Origin: Acanthornis magna
Lineage: Eukaryota > Chordata > Aves > Passeriformes > Acanthizidae
Length of the DNA: 64,000 nucleotides
NCBI GenBank assembly: GCA_036785705.1
Contig: JAWUZG010000029.1
Location: forward strand, 18,022,501 to 18,086,500
Direction: 5' to 3'
The notes under the pieces: model-generated
Database searches by the model: none
Seen by the model: only the letters and a program-made list of their open reading frames with translations
What the model was told of the DNA's origin: nothing
Shown: piece after piece, positions 49,245 to 60,560 of the stretch
Numbering within the stretch: the first letter of the stretch is position 1
Layout: each line of letters begins with the position of its first letter
Position numbers and translations under genes: made by a program

Positions 49245-52195
49245 GGTTGTAAACTATTGTCATGCTTTGGACCACTTTAACCTTGCTGAGAGACTTCTTA
49301 GGGCTCACAGGGACATCTGCATCAAATAGCAAGCAGGCTCAGGGCCAGTGTGGGGGCAGTTGATGGGATATGCTGCAGAAAATGATCCTCCCAGAAGTTT
49401 GATAGGTATAAGTAAAATATCTGCTGCTTAGATGTAATCCAGCCATCAACGCAGAAACCGCAACCCAAAGCCTACCACATGCATGTGTGATTGTCTTTGA
49501 GTATCTGAAAATCTAAGACTTTTTTAAAATTAAGTTTCAAAGAGTGAAGGAAGATCAGAATCTCTAATCAAAGCTTTTCCTCTGTTGCCAAAGGATAACT
49601 AAAGTTTATTAGGCAGAGCTGTTGAAGCAATTAAAAAGCTGAATTTAATACATTTTTGGAAGAAAAGGATAATGGACTCTGTGGCAGATACTGATTTATT
49701 ACCTCAGTCCTTGATTTTGTTTTAATTTGAAGTGTTTGCTCCTAACATCCTTATTTGAGTTTCTGGTTATGCTGAAATAGCATTCTGTACACATAGGATT
49801 GGTTGGGGAATGTGAAATAGCTTCATGCTGACATGTAAACTTCCATATACTTGGTACATATTCTCACTGCGTGTCCTCTTGTCAGAAGCCTGTTGATAGT
49901 TGTCTTCTAGAGGACTTCACTGATGATACTAAGCAGTAGATTTTTTTTTTCCAGTATTTTAGTTTGGCTGATACAGTTTGTTATCTAGAATCTGGTGAAA
50001 GAATTAGTAACATTTTCCCTGGGGAAAAAATAATGTTTACTCACTTCCTTGCTACCTATTTAAGGGGCTTCTAGGACACGAGTTTTTGGAATGAAGAGCT
50101 TCTGTCTCCAGAGAATAAACGAAGTAATCAATAAACACTGCTGCAAGACAGGGCAAAAGGTGTTTTCTACAGAGAAAGGGCAATTGTCATATGCCCACAA
50201 AAGGCAAATTCTCCACTTAATTAGGGAACGGTGTTGAGAAGGTGGTGTATTACAAGGCTAGAATGCTGCTGACCATGGCACATGGGGAAGCCTCTGTGTT
50301 TGTGTGGTCACAGTCCTGCAGGGATGTGAGCTGGCAGCAGAGTGCCCAGCAGGCATTAGGCTGCTGCCAGAGAAGCTGGCACCTGTTTGTAAGCACCTGA
50401 TAGAAAAATACCACTGTGCCAGCACAATGGCTTAACAAGCTAACAGGATAATATGGAATATATTGCATTCAAGGGCTGGATAATTCTGTTAGCAGAGTGG
50501 GGGTTGTAGCTGAAGCACTGCCACTAATTAGGGATAGATTTCCAAAGTGGTGCCTGGGATTATAGACATAATTCTGTCAGTTGTAGTCAGGGAGCTCAGA
50601 TCCGCATTTGGTCCTTTCAGAATTCACCCCTTGCATCCCAGAGCAGCTTCTTCACTGAAGAAGTCAAGCAATGGAGTGAAAGGAGGTACTTAGTCTGTGT
50701 TTTCCTAGTCAATTTTTTTAATGAAACAGTTTATTTTTAAATTCAACACCTGGAAGGAAATGGGACTATTTACCTATTTGCAGATCTACTGAGGAATTCC
50801 CTCTCTAAAGAAGATGGTAGAATATGAAGTGTGAACTCAGGATGATGTCTGATACTCTCTTACTGTGATATGGTGCTTCACTTCTAAGCTGTAGAAAACG
50901 TAAGCCTTTTCCCACTTGTTCTGGAGAGTTGACCTAATGTTAAGTGTTCAGTGAAGTCAAGAGTGCAACAGTAAAAGCCAACAGAAATAGGTTCGGGGAC
51001 AATAAATTTTTGTGGACTGTTCTGGACTCCTGTGCCATGTACACACCAGTCTATCAAAACAATAGCTCCAAGCTGGTTTAAACTGAAATCAGCAGGGCTG
51101 TTAACCTTACTTATTTTGCCTTAAATCTGCCTGTAAGTTCAGTGGTCTTGAAAAGCAGAAAACAGAGAACTGGAACTTGAAGCAAGTGTAGTGCAGGCAG
51201 TGACTGGACAGCCTGTCTTTTGCACTGCAACACCACATCTTTAACTCTGACACATCTAGCAATACCTTTTCTGATTGTTGATGCACAGTTTGGGCTTACG
51301 TTGAGGTTATTTTTCACTTTTTATTTGAATCAAGCACAGGTTGTAGCCTTCCCTTTTTGCAATGCTCTAATCTACTGCTTTTGATCCTCAGAGCCAGTAT
51401 GTACAAACAGAAAGTATTTTGCTGCTTTACGTTTGTGTTTCCAGTCTTCTTTCATTGTAGACTTCCATCTTGATTATAGGTCTGGATACTATTTCTTGGA
51501 AGTGTGAGCCCTTCTGAATACTTTGATACATTTTTAGACCTACTTTTTTGAAGAAAAAATCTTGCAAATAAATAGTATTGCCCAGGCTAGAGCTTTGCCA
51601 GTTTACAGTGCCTCACTGTTTAATCTGCATTAGGTATTACTGTAGTTACAATCTGTGCCATCAGTGTAAAATATTCTAGGTTTTAAACAGCATCTTTTAA
51701 AATTGGACTTGATTATATTGAGGATTAGGTCATGGCCATGATGTTCACCATGATATAAAGTCAATGAAAGCAAATAGGTAGTGCAACATTGATTTTAATA
51801 TCACTGCAATTTCCTCTGTTTAAATGGAAAAAGTACTGGCCTATGTGAGGTAATTTATATCAGTTAAATGTTGCCATTCTTTTGCAGCATAAGCTACTGA
51901 CACAGAAGTGCTTTGGCTATCAGTGAAGAGTAAAATTATTAAATCTAGGTGTTTCTTCCACTTATGGGAAAAGAAAATTCACTTAGTGTTATTGAATCTC
52001 TTCATGTTAGTGCAGTAGCCAAAAATGTCCTCTTCCTTCTGGCTGAGGACAGAAACCCTCTTCCTTATGGAGAAGAAGTGTACTTCAGGGCACTACTTCA
52101 GGGCACTTCAGTGTACTACAGGGCACTATGATATAACAGTGTTTTCCTGCGCTGTGTGTGGGAAAAGGAGTAAGTGCTTGTATTTGTCAGCTGTG

Positions 52196-52296
52196 CATGT
52201 CTAGCTGTGTTAGATGCATGTAATAAAATCATATTTGTCCTGTTTCGTATCAGCAGGACTTAAAGAATAGTTGAGCCGCACAATAGAAAAACATGC
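52196..52296 (+). repeat. Diverged direct repeat, copy 1
   Basis: Starts CATGTCTAG and includes GCATGTAATAAAA and TATCAGCAGGACTT, then GCACAAT. A clearly related stretch in the same orientation lies at 53307-53414, roughly 75 percent alike by eye. Confidence 0.7.
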
Positions 52297-53039
52297 TAAA
52301 AGGAATTTAATGGTGCAAAGGAAGTTTTGCCAGCATGCTGCACTATTACTGGTCACTGTGGTGTGCAAAAGCAGATTTTCTAGTACAGCACCAGGTAAAC
52401 AGTTATAACTATTAGTTTCTTCCAGACCTGTATTCACACCGTACCTGTGTCCAAAAGTATTTGCCTCATCATAACCTAGAGCAACAGGGAGGCTGAATAG
52501 GGGCACCTTAAGTGTGGCCCGTAAGCCACTTTATTTTCAGGAGCAAGAGTGTTGTCCTTGTCACTCTTCCACATATTTAGGTAGACTCGTGAAGGGAAAG
52601 GTATTCTAGGACATATTTTTACATAATTGTTACAGTCTCTGTTTCTGGCTTTCTGCTTAGTCAAATTTTTTGTGATGCACTTGAAATTTTGCCTCAGCAA
52701 AAGTAATACTCTGGGATTTCTCAAGAATTTTTTTTTCATAACACATATTGTGGCTAAAGAGGGAGTCTCAGGGGCACCTTTTGCTAGTGTGGAACCTGCC
52801 TCCTTTCTCATTCAGGGTCACATAACTTCCTTCTAGCATTTGCAGGAACTACTCACAAGGAAAAGTGATCCCAGGACAAGACAATTATTTTTAGCTTTCA
52901 GTCATCTCTTTCTGTCTTCTTTTTTTGTCTGTACTATAAAAATGAAAAGCACTGCCAAAGTTGGACCTTTTACTGAGGTGAACAAGTCCCAACAGGCTTG
53001 AGTCTGGCCTCACGTACCTTCCCGTTTCACATATGACCA

Positions 53040-53092
53040 TCACAGGTGCTAGTAGTAATTTTTTGGCATGCTTCAGAGGTTGGGAAACACTG
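53040..53092 (-). mobile_element. Possible hAT (Charlie-like) DNA transposon end
   Basis: On the minus strand the stretch begins CAGTGTTTCCCAACC, the form typical of hAT-Charlie terminal inverted repeats, followed by a segment with GCATGCC. The matching opposite end was not found nearby, so this would be a truncated copy. Confidence 0.4.
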
Positions 53093-53306
53093 TAGCAGGC
53101 CAGAATAAGATTTTACAGTGTGTGTTTACAGGAGACTATTTTAAAGGAAGTATTGATGCTTCTCTCTGTTTGAATATATGCGCTCCCATCAGTGGCAATG
53201 ATGCTGGTTCCAATTACATTCAAGGAAAGCAAAAGGAGGTTTGAACCCAATTCAGGAAGCCTTTGGTTTTTAGATAGAGATTCAGCTAGGCTTGAAGTCC
53301 CATCTT

Positions 53307-53414
53307 CATGTCTAGATATAGCAGAAGCATGTAGTAAAAGCATATTAATTCTGTTTTATATCAGCAGGACTTGTAAAATAACTAGGCTGGGCTGCACAAT
53401 GTGCAAAAATGGCA
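53307..53414 (+). repeat. Diverged direct repeat, copy 2
   Basis: Starts CATGTCTAG and includes GCATGTAGTAAAA and TATCAGCAGGACTT, then GCACAAT, in the same order and nearly the same spacing as at 52196-52296. Confidence 0.7.
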
Positions 53415-56171
53415 TAAACTAAAAAATATTAAGCAAATTCAGACTGAGCTCTCACTTCAAGGGCATAAAAAGGCACAAAAGTTATTGAGGGGAAATCATA
53501 TTTTTTCCTTTTGATGTGAAGGACTTCAAGTCCATAGGATGTCAAGTGATGAGATGAATGTTGTCTGTCAACTAACTGTGTTTTAAGTGGCAGTCGAGAA
53601 GATAGAGGGGTTTTTACCTCCTGATGGCTAAATTCAAGGTTTGCTTACAGTGGCAAAACTCCCAATGTAATTATATTGCAGCTACTATCAGTCTGGATTT
53701 TTTCATGATAAATGGCAAGCAGGAACAGTATGACCTGTGCATGTCCCCATCCCAGGCCTCAAGATACTATGAAACCCAGTTGATACGGGGCCTATTGAAC
53801 TGGTGACCACTCACCTTCTTTTGCCCTGCTCTGCATCAAGTGCAGCCTTGTCTTCATTACTGGGGACAGGCTGGTATTACATTAGAAAACAGTGAATCCA
53901 AACTGCACCAAATAGCTCTTTTTATTTTCAGAAAATCAGATGTAATGTTGGGAGACTTTTCTCCCTTCCTCCCCTGCTGTTCCTTCCGACTTCTTGAAAT
54001 ACCAGTATTGAAGTATAATCACTTTCATGGCCTTCCTATTACCCTACCCATTCTTTGAGAGATGTTTGCCTGCTCTTGAGCTTGCTCTCGCGTGTGCCCT
54101 GACATGGCTAAGGACCTGTATCATGGGTAAGAAGGTGCTGCGTATGTGTGAGGAGAGTGGCAAACCAGTACTTTCAGACCCCTGGAGGATGAAGAGCACA
54201 AGTTTGTGATGGTAGAGCTACACAGGAGGCTCAGTTGTATGAAGTCTTTAATAATTCATCCCAGGTCTCAAACCCAAGGACAAAAGCCTCTCTCCTTCAG
54301 CTTTTCTGCCCTTTCTCATCTTCCTGGCCAGGAAGAAAATTGGAAAAGCTTCCAGCAAATGTTTCATATTGCTAAGGTTAAGTGCTAGGCATTCTCAAAA
54401 TGGCTGCATGTTGATGTAGTCCTGCCTCTCAGAGTTACACAGGGGTCAGCCACTGAGGATGGAACTCGTTTGCGCAGCAGGGCAGGCTTTTAGTATCCCT
54501 GATTGCATGGCTGAGTGGTGAGCACTTGACAGGACACTGTGGGGTGCACCTGCTTCACAGAACAGATGAACCCTTCAGGAGCAAATAAATTTATTTTGTT
54601 GTTGTTTCACCTATGGAACTGGATGAGTTATTACTCCCCTTGTATAATGGTCAGCTTTGCTAGTGCAGGTTTGACCATGCTAAGGATGCTATCCCTATAT
54701 TAGGATTTGTGACAACACTATTATAGCTGTCTCAATACAGTTTCACTAATGTAGATATGGCCTCTGAAGGGTCATTTAATAAGAACATATTTTTAAGTTT
54801 TGAACAGGTTTGCAGGACCCCATCAGATCCACCCCAGTTTGTTCAAAATGTAGTTAGCTGAACAATTCATACTGGTATGATGTATGACATATATGGCAGA
54901 TCTAAAAAAACCCAGAGAAATATTGAAGTACTGGAAGAAAGCACATTTTGCAAATGTGCACATATCTAGGTTGGTTGGTCCAGTTACCATCCTGGACAAA
55001 ATCATGAAAAGACCATAGAAGTAAGCATTAAAGCATAATGTGTAATGTCAGGCAGTGACATAGTATAAAAATGACATGTTGACAAGGAAATGTCATTGTT
55101 TCTTGATGGGATCACAACTTTGGCTGGTAAAAGTTGCTGAGTTCTTGTCATAAAATTCCCACAGTCACATATATTCTGATTTAAATGTGTCTCTATCCAG
55201 AAATCAATGGTGGGTTCGATAAATGTATTGAAACCTACTTTGCTGAGAAGGCCAATAGTGCAATTGCAACTAATTAGCCGTGATCCATTAGGTATGTTTC
55301 TACTGGAATTTGTTCATAGTCCTGCTCTACTCAGTACCTTTTATTCCATTTAAGATAGTCTGGAAGAAACAAAATGATTATGACTGAAAGTCAGGTGCAG
55401 CAGAATCCATTATTTTATAAGGATGTCTAAATTCAACCCATATATTTTTGATCTAGGCCTCATCCGTGTCTGGTTGTTTAATCCCTTCTAGCTGGGCTGC
55501 AGTGGCCACTTGCCCAGGTTTTGCACTATCTGGGGGCAGAGCTTGTTTTCTAAGTTAAGCTTGACTACACAGTATTTAATATACCGAGCAGTGAGTCACA
55601 GCTGAGTGGGACTTCAGTTACTGTTTCCCATCAGAAATTGGAACTTCACTGCATAAATGCTGTTTTTCTTTTTTGGCTGAAAGCTGAATGGCAAGAGTGA
55701 AATGGAGCTTCTGCTTCCTGGGGGCAGAGCAGCGCTTGGTTTGACTCCAAAGTCAGTGGGAAGCAGTACTAGCAGCACCACCTCTGTGCTGAACTCGGAG
55801 TCTGATATCTGATGGTATCTCCTTTGCCCTGCTCAGGGATTCCACATGAAAACTGCTGGTGGTGGGTTTCTTCTGATGCCCCAGACACTGGCCCATAGGT
55901 GTTCTTGCTTCCCACTTCTGATCATAGCCAGAAGGCAGCCTGGGGCCTTATTTGCGCAACAGCAGCTTACCAATAAACTTGCTGAACCAAAGACTGACAT
56001 TAAAAACTTAACTGTGGAGTACAAAGAGTAATATATGGATTTTTTTTTTCCAGCTCACTCTCAATGCATATTGTTAGCATAATTCACAGTAGTTTTTTTG
56101 TGCAGGGTAGTAGTAATCTCTCAGAAGTCTTTCTCACAGATACGCAATAAACTTTCTGGAACAAGATTTTC

Positions 56172-56726
56172 TGTACTAACACAGAGTGGTGGTGGAGTGG
56201 AATAGGCTTCTGCGTTTACTGAAAGCATCTCTATGTCTCAAAGAGATCACTACGGCCAGTACAGCTTGGTACTGTATAGGCAGATCCTTCTCCCACTCGT
56301 GCCAGTGGAAGGCACAAACACTCACCCAAGAGCTTCGGGTAGCTCGTGCGTTACCAGAGACAAAGAACTCAGAGGGCCCAGTTGCATGGAGTTCTGAAGA
56401 GGATTTATTCTTGAAGGTGTCCAACAGCAAAAGAGACCGAATGACCCTGAGTGACCATTGATATAGAGATACAGGGCCAATAGTCTGAGGGCACAGGGTT
56501 GGGGAGAAGGTGGGGGGATACAACGACAACCAATGGGAAGAAGGGAGGGGCGGAGTGAGGGACCAGGTCAAGGCAAATCAACATAGGAGGATTAACAATC
56601 TAGGGGGAGACCATCCAACACTCAGGGGGTATTTCGCACCTCGGAGCTGTCCCACCGCCATGCCTCTGCTGTCTTGGGACCTCTTGGCTCCTTGGTAGCT
56701 CCCAAGGTGGTTTCAACCACCACAAC
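56172..56726 (-). mobile_element. LTR, minus orientation, just upstream of a HECW1 exon
   Basis: On the minus strand the element starts TGTTGTGGTGGTTG near 56726, has a TATA-like CTATATC segment near 56460, then an AATAAA signal at 56404-56409, then a long U5-like tail. The tail end is placed at CA complement TG, 56172, but an earlier end near 56299 is possible. I could not find a target-site duplication. It lies about 370 bp upstream of the HECW1 exon acceptor. The overlapping open frame on the minus strand (56176-56571) has no recognisable domain. Confidence 0.62.
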
Positions 56727-57099
56727 ACCATACAAGTAATAGATGCTATAAAGTTGGAAGTTATTTCAAGAGGTGATAGCCACGACCCCATCCTTATGTA
56801 CTGCTTTTATCTCCTGATAAATAAGTAGTTCCTTTTGGGGTGAAGAACTGCTGTATTTAAATTACAGTAGTATTTTTGCATCATTCTGGTTTTTTAAGGA
56901 ATAGCTTTCAGGAAGGGATGACTTAGGCCATTAATTGTTAAATGATTACCTAGATAAAAACATGGTTTTGATGTCTGGTCATATAATTGATTCTTAGTTG
57001 TAAAACTAAGAATCTGTAAAAAAACCCATTACTAAACAATTTCTATGTTCAAGAGCTGTTGGAGGCTACTCTTTTTCATAAGTCTTTATCTTCCAGCAG

Positions 57100-57175
57100 A
57101 TTTTTAAAAGCATCACCAATGAAGACTCAATCCAGGGACAAGGAAGTCGGAGACTGATAAGCTTTTCATTGTCCG
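57100..57175 (+). CDS. HECW1: HECW1 next internal coding exon
   Basis: This 76-bp exon directly continues the HECW1 protein from the exon at 29825-29919. It encodes IFKSI, then a short variable stretch, then GQGSRRLISFSLS, and ends with the first base of an aspartate-type codon (phase 1). It lies in the linker between the HECW_N region and the C2 domain. The acceptor is the tandem CAGCAG at 57094-57099, preceded by a modest pyrimidine tract; the donor GTAAGT is at 57176-57181. Starting at 57100 gives the isoleucine expected after the previous exon; use of the upstream AG would add one glutamine. The segment between IFKSI and GQGSRR differs from my memory of human HECW1, as expected for a linker. 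The following exon, which would begin the C2 domain, was not found in the rest of the window. Confidence 0.93.
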
Positions 57176-57589
57176 GTAAGTCACTGCTGATAGTTATAAG
57201 CCTAAAGAGTTGGTAACAGAAGTTTCCAAAACCTTTCATGTACACATGTGTGTAAGTATACATATGTATATACTTATGCATGGATTCTTTGTCTGTTGCT
57301 CTAGAAGTGACACTGAGACAGAGAATAAATATCTATGATTATTGCCACACTCTCGTCCTTCAATGAAAATTATGTGCTGAAGTGTCTTGTTCAGGTAGAG
57401 TTTTGGATTAGGTTTTTCTGTTTACAATTAAATATGTAGGTCAGGGAAAGCAAGATCAAAGGCATATGCTTTACTTAGAGAGCAAAATGTGATTGTGGTA
57501 GTACTCTGTTCCTTAGAAAGCACATCCCACAGTCATAGTCTGGACCTGAGGCAGGTCCATGTGCTCAGAAGCTTCTCTGTATTGCTCAA

Positions 57590-57700
57590 CAGTGACTCTC
57601 AAACTTCTTGAGCCAGAAGACTGCTCTCGCTTCTCTGCGTTTTGTGAAGAATGCTCATGCTCATTACTTGGCATGTCACTGCACGTTTTAAAGGCTTAAT
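57590..57700 (+). mobile_element. Possible hAT (Charlie-like) end
   Basis: Starts CAGTGACTCTCAAACTTCTTGAG, close to the CAGTGGTTCTCAAACTTTTT start of hAT-Charlie elements. Only the start is recognisable and no opposite end was seen. Tentative. Confidence 0.35.
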
Positions 57701-57738
57701 ATGTTTCCATGTAACAGCATATGTTTCCATGTAACAGC
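57700..57738. repeat. 20-bp tandem duplication
   Basis: TATGTTTCCATGTAACAGC occurs at 57700-57718 and again at 57720-57738, period 20 bp, perfect over 19 bp. A recent local duplication. Confidence 0.9.
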
Positions 57739-58932
57739 TATGAACCATTTGATCTGGCTTTGGTAAAAACAATGTGTAAATCACGTCTGTAGATAGAAAT
57801 CAGTTTGTCAAAGGAGACTGGTTATGCGAATGGCACTCATTTTGGAGTTTTACGCTTGCTCGTTGGTTTCCACATTTTTTTAGCTCCTGGAAGACAAAGA
57901 GAAGGATGCTTGACTTGACTTGGAAATTCTTTGAGCAAGTTATCTAAGAGTTATCCTAGTTCCAAAGTTTTACAGGCATAGGCCTTTAATTGTAAAGTCC
58001 TACACCTGGACAAGCATCTCATGATATGATTGGTTTTGGCCATATGATTTATTTCAAGCTTCCCTCTATTATGCATTCATGTCAGTGCTTTTCCAAATTA
58101 GGTAGCCACTGTGGTTCTTGAGAGGTTGCATATGATACACAGCAGATCAGACTGACATTGGGCAGGGCTTTTATAACACATGTCTTTTGCCAAGTTGCAC
58201 ACTGGACATCCACCTGTCAGCTGATAAAACCACAGGTTTAGCTCAACAGAAATGAAAAAGTAGACTTAATATTTTTTAATGTTCATAAATAATCTTACAC
58301 AGAAAATTTGGCCCAGAACCAGTTACAGTTTTTCATTCTCTTAGATTCTTTGGCCCAGTAAGCCAAGAGGTGTCAAGAGTAGTAATTTCTGAGACTGCTA
58401 AATAATGTGGTCTCAGTGGGCCCTTTTATAAACTCGAGTATCTAATTTACATCTTGATTTAAAGTATATAAAGACCATACCTCATAATACATTTGGGATA
58501 TCTTATACCAGTCATTCACAAGCAATTAATCTGCATATCTATCACACCCATATTAACAACATCATCACAGTCAGGTATCTGAAAGGCTTTAATAAAATTA
58601 TTTTACAATTATTTTATCAAAAATTTATTGTATCAAAATTGTCCCATTTCAGTCTTTCTGAAATTAACACATCAGCACGTTACCACCTTAGCACACAAGG
58701 ACTTATTTATTACCTTCTTAGTCAGCACCACAGCAACAAAATGTTGCCTCTCTCAAAGCACAATTATTGCTATTCCTATATCTATTATGCTAGCTAATGA
58801 AATTCAAATCAAGACAGAGCTCCCAGGGGCATCAGAAAGAACTGGGATTCCTTTCCATTTGCACTGCTATCTCAGCAGTAACCTCTCTATTGTCACAAGT
58901 CCTTTCGGCTCATACAGAGTTTTCCTTTTCAA
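57739..58932. other. HECW1 downstream intron; nothing recognised
   Basis: A+T-rich intronic sequence between the second HECW1 exon and the ERVK provirus. The open frame at 58628-59035 on the + strand lacks known motifs and runs into the ERVK LTR, so I do not call it a gene. Confidence 0.5.
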
Positions 58933-58936
58933 TGTC

Positions 58937-59215
58937 TGTATTTTTGTTGCTGAGAGCTTGCGGATAAATCGAAACAGGCGGAGAATCGATGGAAGTAGCA
59001 AGAGAGAGTTTATTAAAAATTCTTTTCTCATATAGATATTAAGAGTCTAACGGTGATTGGTTCATAGCCATCCACCCCCTGGGGCGATTGGCTGAACTCT
59101 TACAGCACCCAGTTCCAAAACAAAGATTAGAAAGAGCAAGAAGAATTCAGCTTATCTTTGTTCCCCATACAATTCATGAGAAAGAAGAGAGAAATCTTAG
59201 AATAGTGCATCCACA
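58937..59215 (-). mobile_element. 3' LTR of the ERVK provirus
   Basis: On the minus strand the LTR begins TGTGGATGCAC at 59215, directly after a polypurine-type tract (AAAAATGGGGAAT). It contains a TATA-like segment (near 59029-59038) and an AATAAA signal at 59009-59014, and ends in a short U5. The last base is uncertain because several TG dinucleotides on the + strand (58933, 58937, 58945, 58948) could mark it. No 5' LTR copy is present in the window because the provirus is truncated. Confidence 0.7.
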
Positions 59216-59228
59216 ATTCCCCATTTTT
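59216..59228 (-). promoter_or_regulatory. Polypurine tract of the ERVK
   Basis: Minus-strand AAAAATGGGGAAT lies immediately before the TG that starts the 3' LTR, the expected position of the plus-strand DNA primer in reverse transcription. Confidence 0.65.
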
Positions 59229-59521
59229 GTTTTAAAAGAGCAAAAGGTATTGCTTGTAGTCCCTTGCTGGTTCCTTAAAGAAGGAAGAATAAGCTCAGCA
59301 TGAAGGATCTGCTTGGCAGTGGCCAGCTACCAAGAAGATCCTGAATTAAATACCGATAAGGGGTCTGCCAGTAATGGCCAGCCACTGACAGAGCCCAAAC
59401 CAGCTGCTGATTGAAGGTAGACAGAGAGACTTCCAAGCAATGCCATAGATGATATGTTTATCAAAACCCAATTCTATTGAAAGTTCTTATTTTCTGACTC
59501 CATAATAAGGAAACTTAAAGT
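59229..59521 (-). other. ERVK region between pol and 3' LTR, no env
   Basis: Only about 300 bp separate the integrase stop from the 3' LTR, far too little for an envelope gene. The stretch has a pair of imperfect direct repeats (59305-59330 and 59361-59385, each with TCTGC and GGCCAGC) and no recognisable coding motif. The element either lost env or belongs to an env-less lineage. Confidence 0.6.
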
Positions 59522-60560
59522 TCAGTCTCTGCTTGTAGAAGGACCATCTGCCTGATGGTCAATATCTTGGTCATCGTTTTGAGGTTGCCGGTTCTGCTTC
59601 TGAAGTCGCAGATCAGGATGAACGCATCTCACAGGCAGCCACTGCACTCCAGTATCTGTGGAAATGCAAGCATACCCACGGCCCCAAGTAATAAGCTCAT
59701 GGGGGCCTTCCCAGGTGTTAGTAAGTAGGTTTCATACCCAAACCTTCACCCGGGGCAAGTGCTACTTGCCTGATGACTGCAATGAGAGAAAATGGTTCAA
59801 AATGACAGGATTATTTGAATTTGATGGCACTGTAAGTTGATTGATTGTATACAAAGCTTTTTCCAGTCGGCTCTGTGGTGATTCTCCATGCATTCCCCCT
59901 TTTTGTTTTTCCAGAATGCACTTCAAAGTACCATGAGCACGCTCGACAATAGCTTGACCAGTTGGGGAATGTGGAATACCAAATTTATGGTCCACACCCC
60001 ATAGGTGCAAAAACTGCCGCGTCTTCTGTGATGCGTAGGCAGGGCCATTGTTGGTTTTCACCGCAGATGGCACGCCCAAGACCGAGAAGGCCAATTTCCA
60101 ATGGGCAATAACATCATGACCTTTTTCTCCAGTATGAGCAGATGCCCACATGGCTGAGGAGAAGGTGTCAATAGACACGTGCACATACTTAAATCAGCCA
60201 AATTCAGGGATGTGTATCACATCCGTCTGCCAAAGCTGCAAGGCCTTTAGGCCTCTGGGGTTTAACCCTGGTGGCAGAGGTGCAGTGAGTCCGTGGCAAT
60301 CAGCACAAGGGCTGACAATGTCACGAGCCTCAGTTGGCATCAATTGGAACTGCTTCTGCAGAATATGTGCACTCTGATGGAAGAAATCATGGGGAACTTT
60401 GGGTTGTGCAATTTTGTCAGGCTGAGGTGCCATCCATGCAGGGTTGGCTAGCATATCAGCCCTGGCATTGCCTTCTCTTATAAAACCTGGTAATTTGTGT
60501 GGCTTCAAATGTGCAAAATATAATATGGGTGCATTCGAGCTTGAACTGCATTCCACAAAG
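59522..60560 (-). pseudogene. ERVK integrase and end of RNase H (pol, 3' part)
   Basis: In viral order this holds: the last part of RNase H (PILYFAHL and GNARADMLA, about 60440-60535), the integrase zinc-binding H-H-C-C module (HDFFHQSAH and CADCHG), the catalytic core (first Asp in WQTDVIHIPEFG, the second catalytic region reading KTNNGPAYAS, and the Glu region SPTGQAIVERAHGTLK), and the C-terminal DNA-binding domain (WEGPHELITWGRGYACIS and QWLPVRCVHPDLR). The frame is uniform, but stops lie at 60194-60196, 59762-59764 and 59732-59734, and the final stop is at 59522-59524. The second catalytic aspartate reads asparagine. Upstream, a frameshift near 60505-60556 separates it from RNase H. It is betaretrovirus-like and dead. 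Confidence 0.93.

Larger units (their letters stand above)
49245..56171. other. HECW1 intronic sequence, mostly unrecognised
   Basis: About 7 kb of intron. It holds the pair of diverged repeats at 52196 and 53307, a short GGGCACT-type repeat near 52085-52127 and a possible hAT end near 53070. I saw no exon. Confidence 0.5.
29920..57099 (+). other. HECW1: HECW1 intron of about 27.2 kb between the two exons seen
   Basis: The intron is bounded by the GTAAGT donor at 29920 and the CAGCAG acceptor ending at 57099. It hosts a minus-strand CR1, an ERVL-type solo LTR, a plus-strand CR1 tail, one LTR-like element of uncertain strand and a minus-strand LTR close to the downstream acceptor. I saw no further coding exon in it; this was done by eye, so a very short alternative exon could be missed. 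Confidence 0.85.

Noticed and set aside
58628..59035. 135-codon open frame on the + strand
   Set aside because: It overlaps the ERVK 3' LTR in antisense and has no motif.
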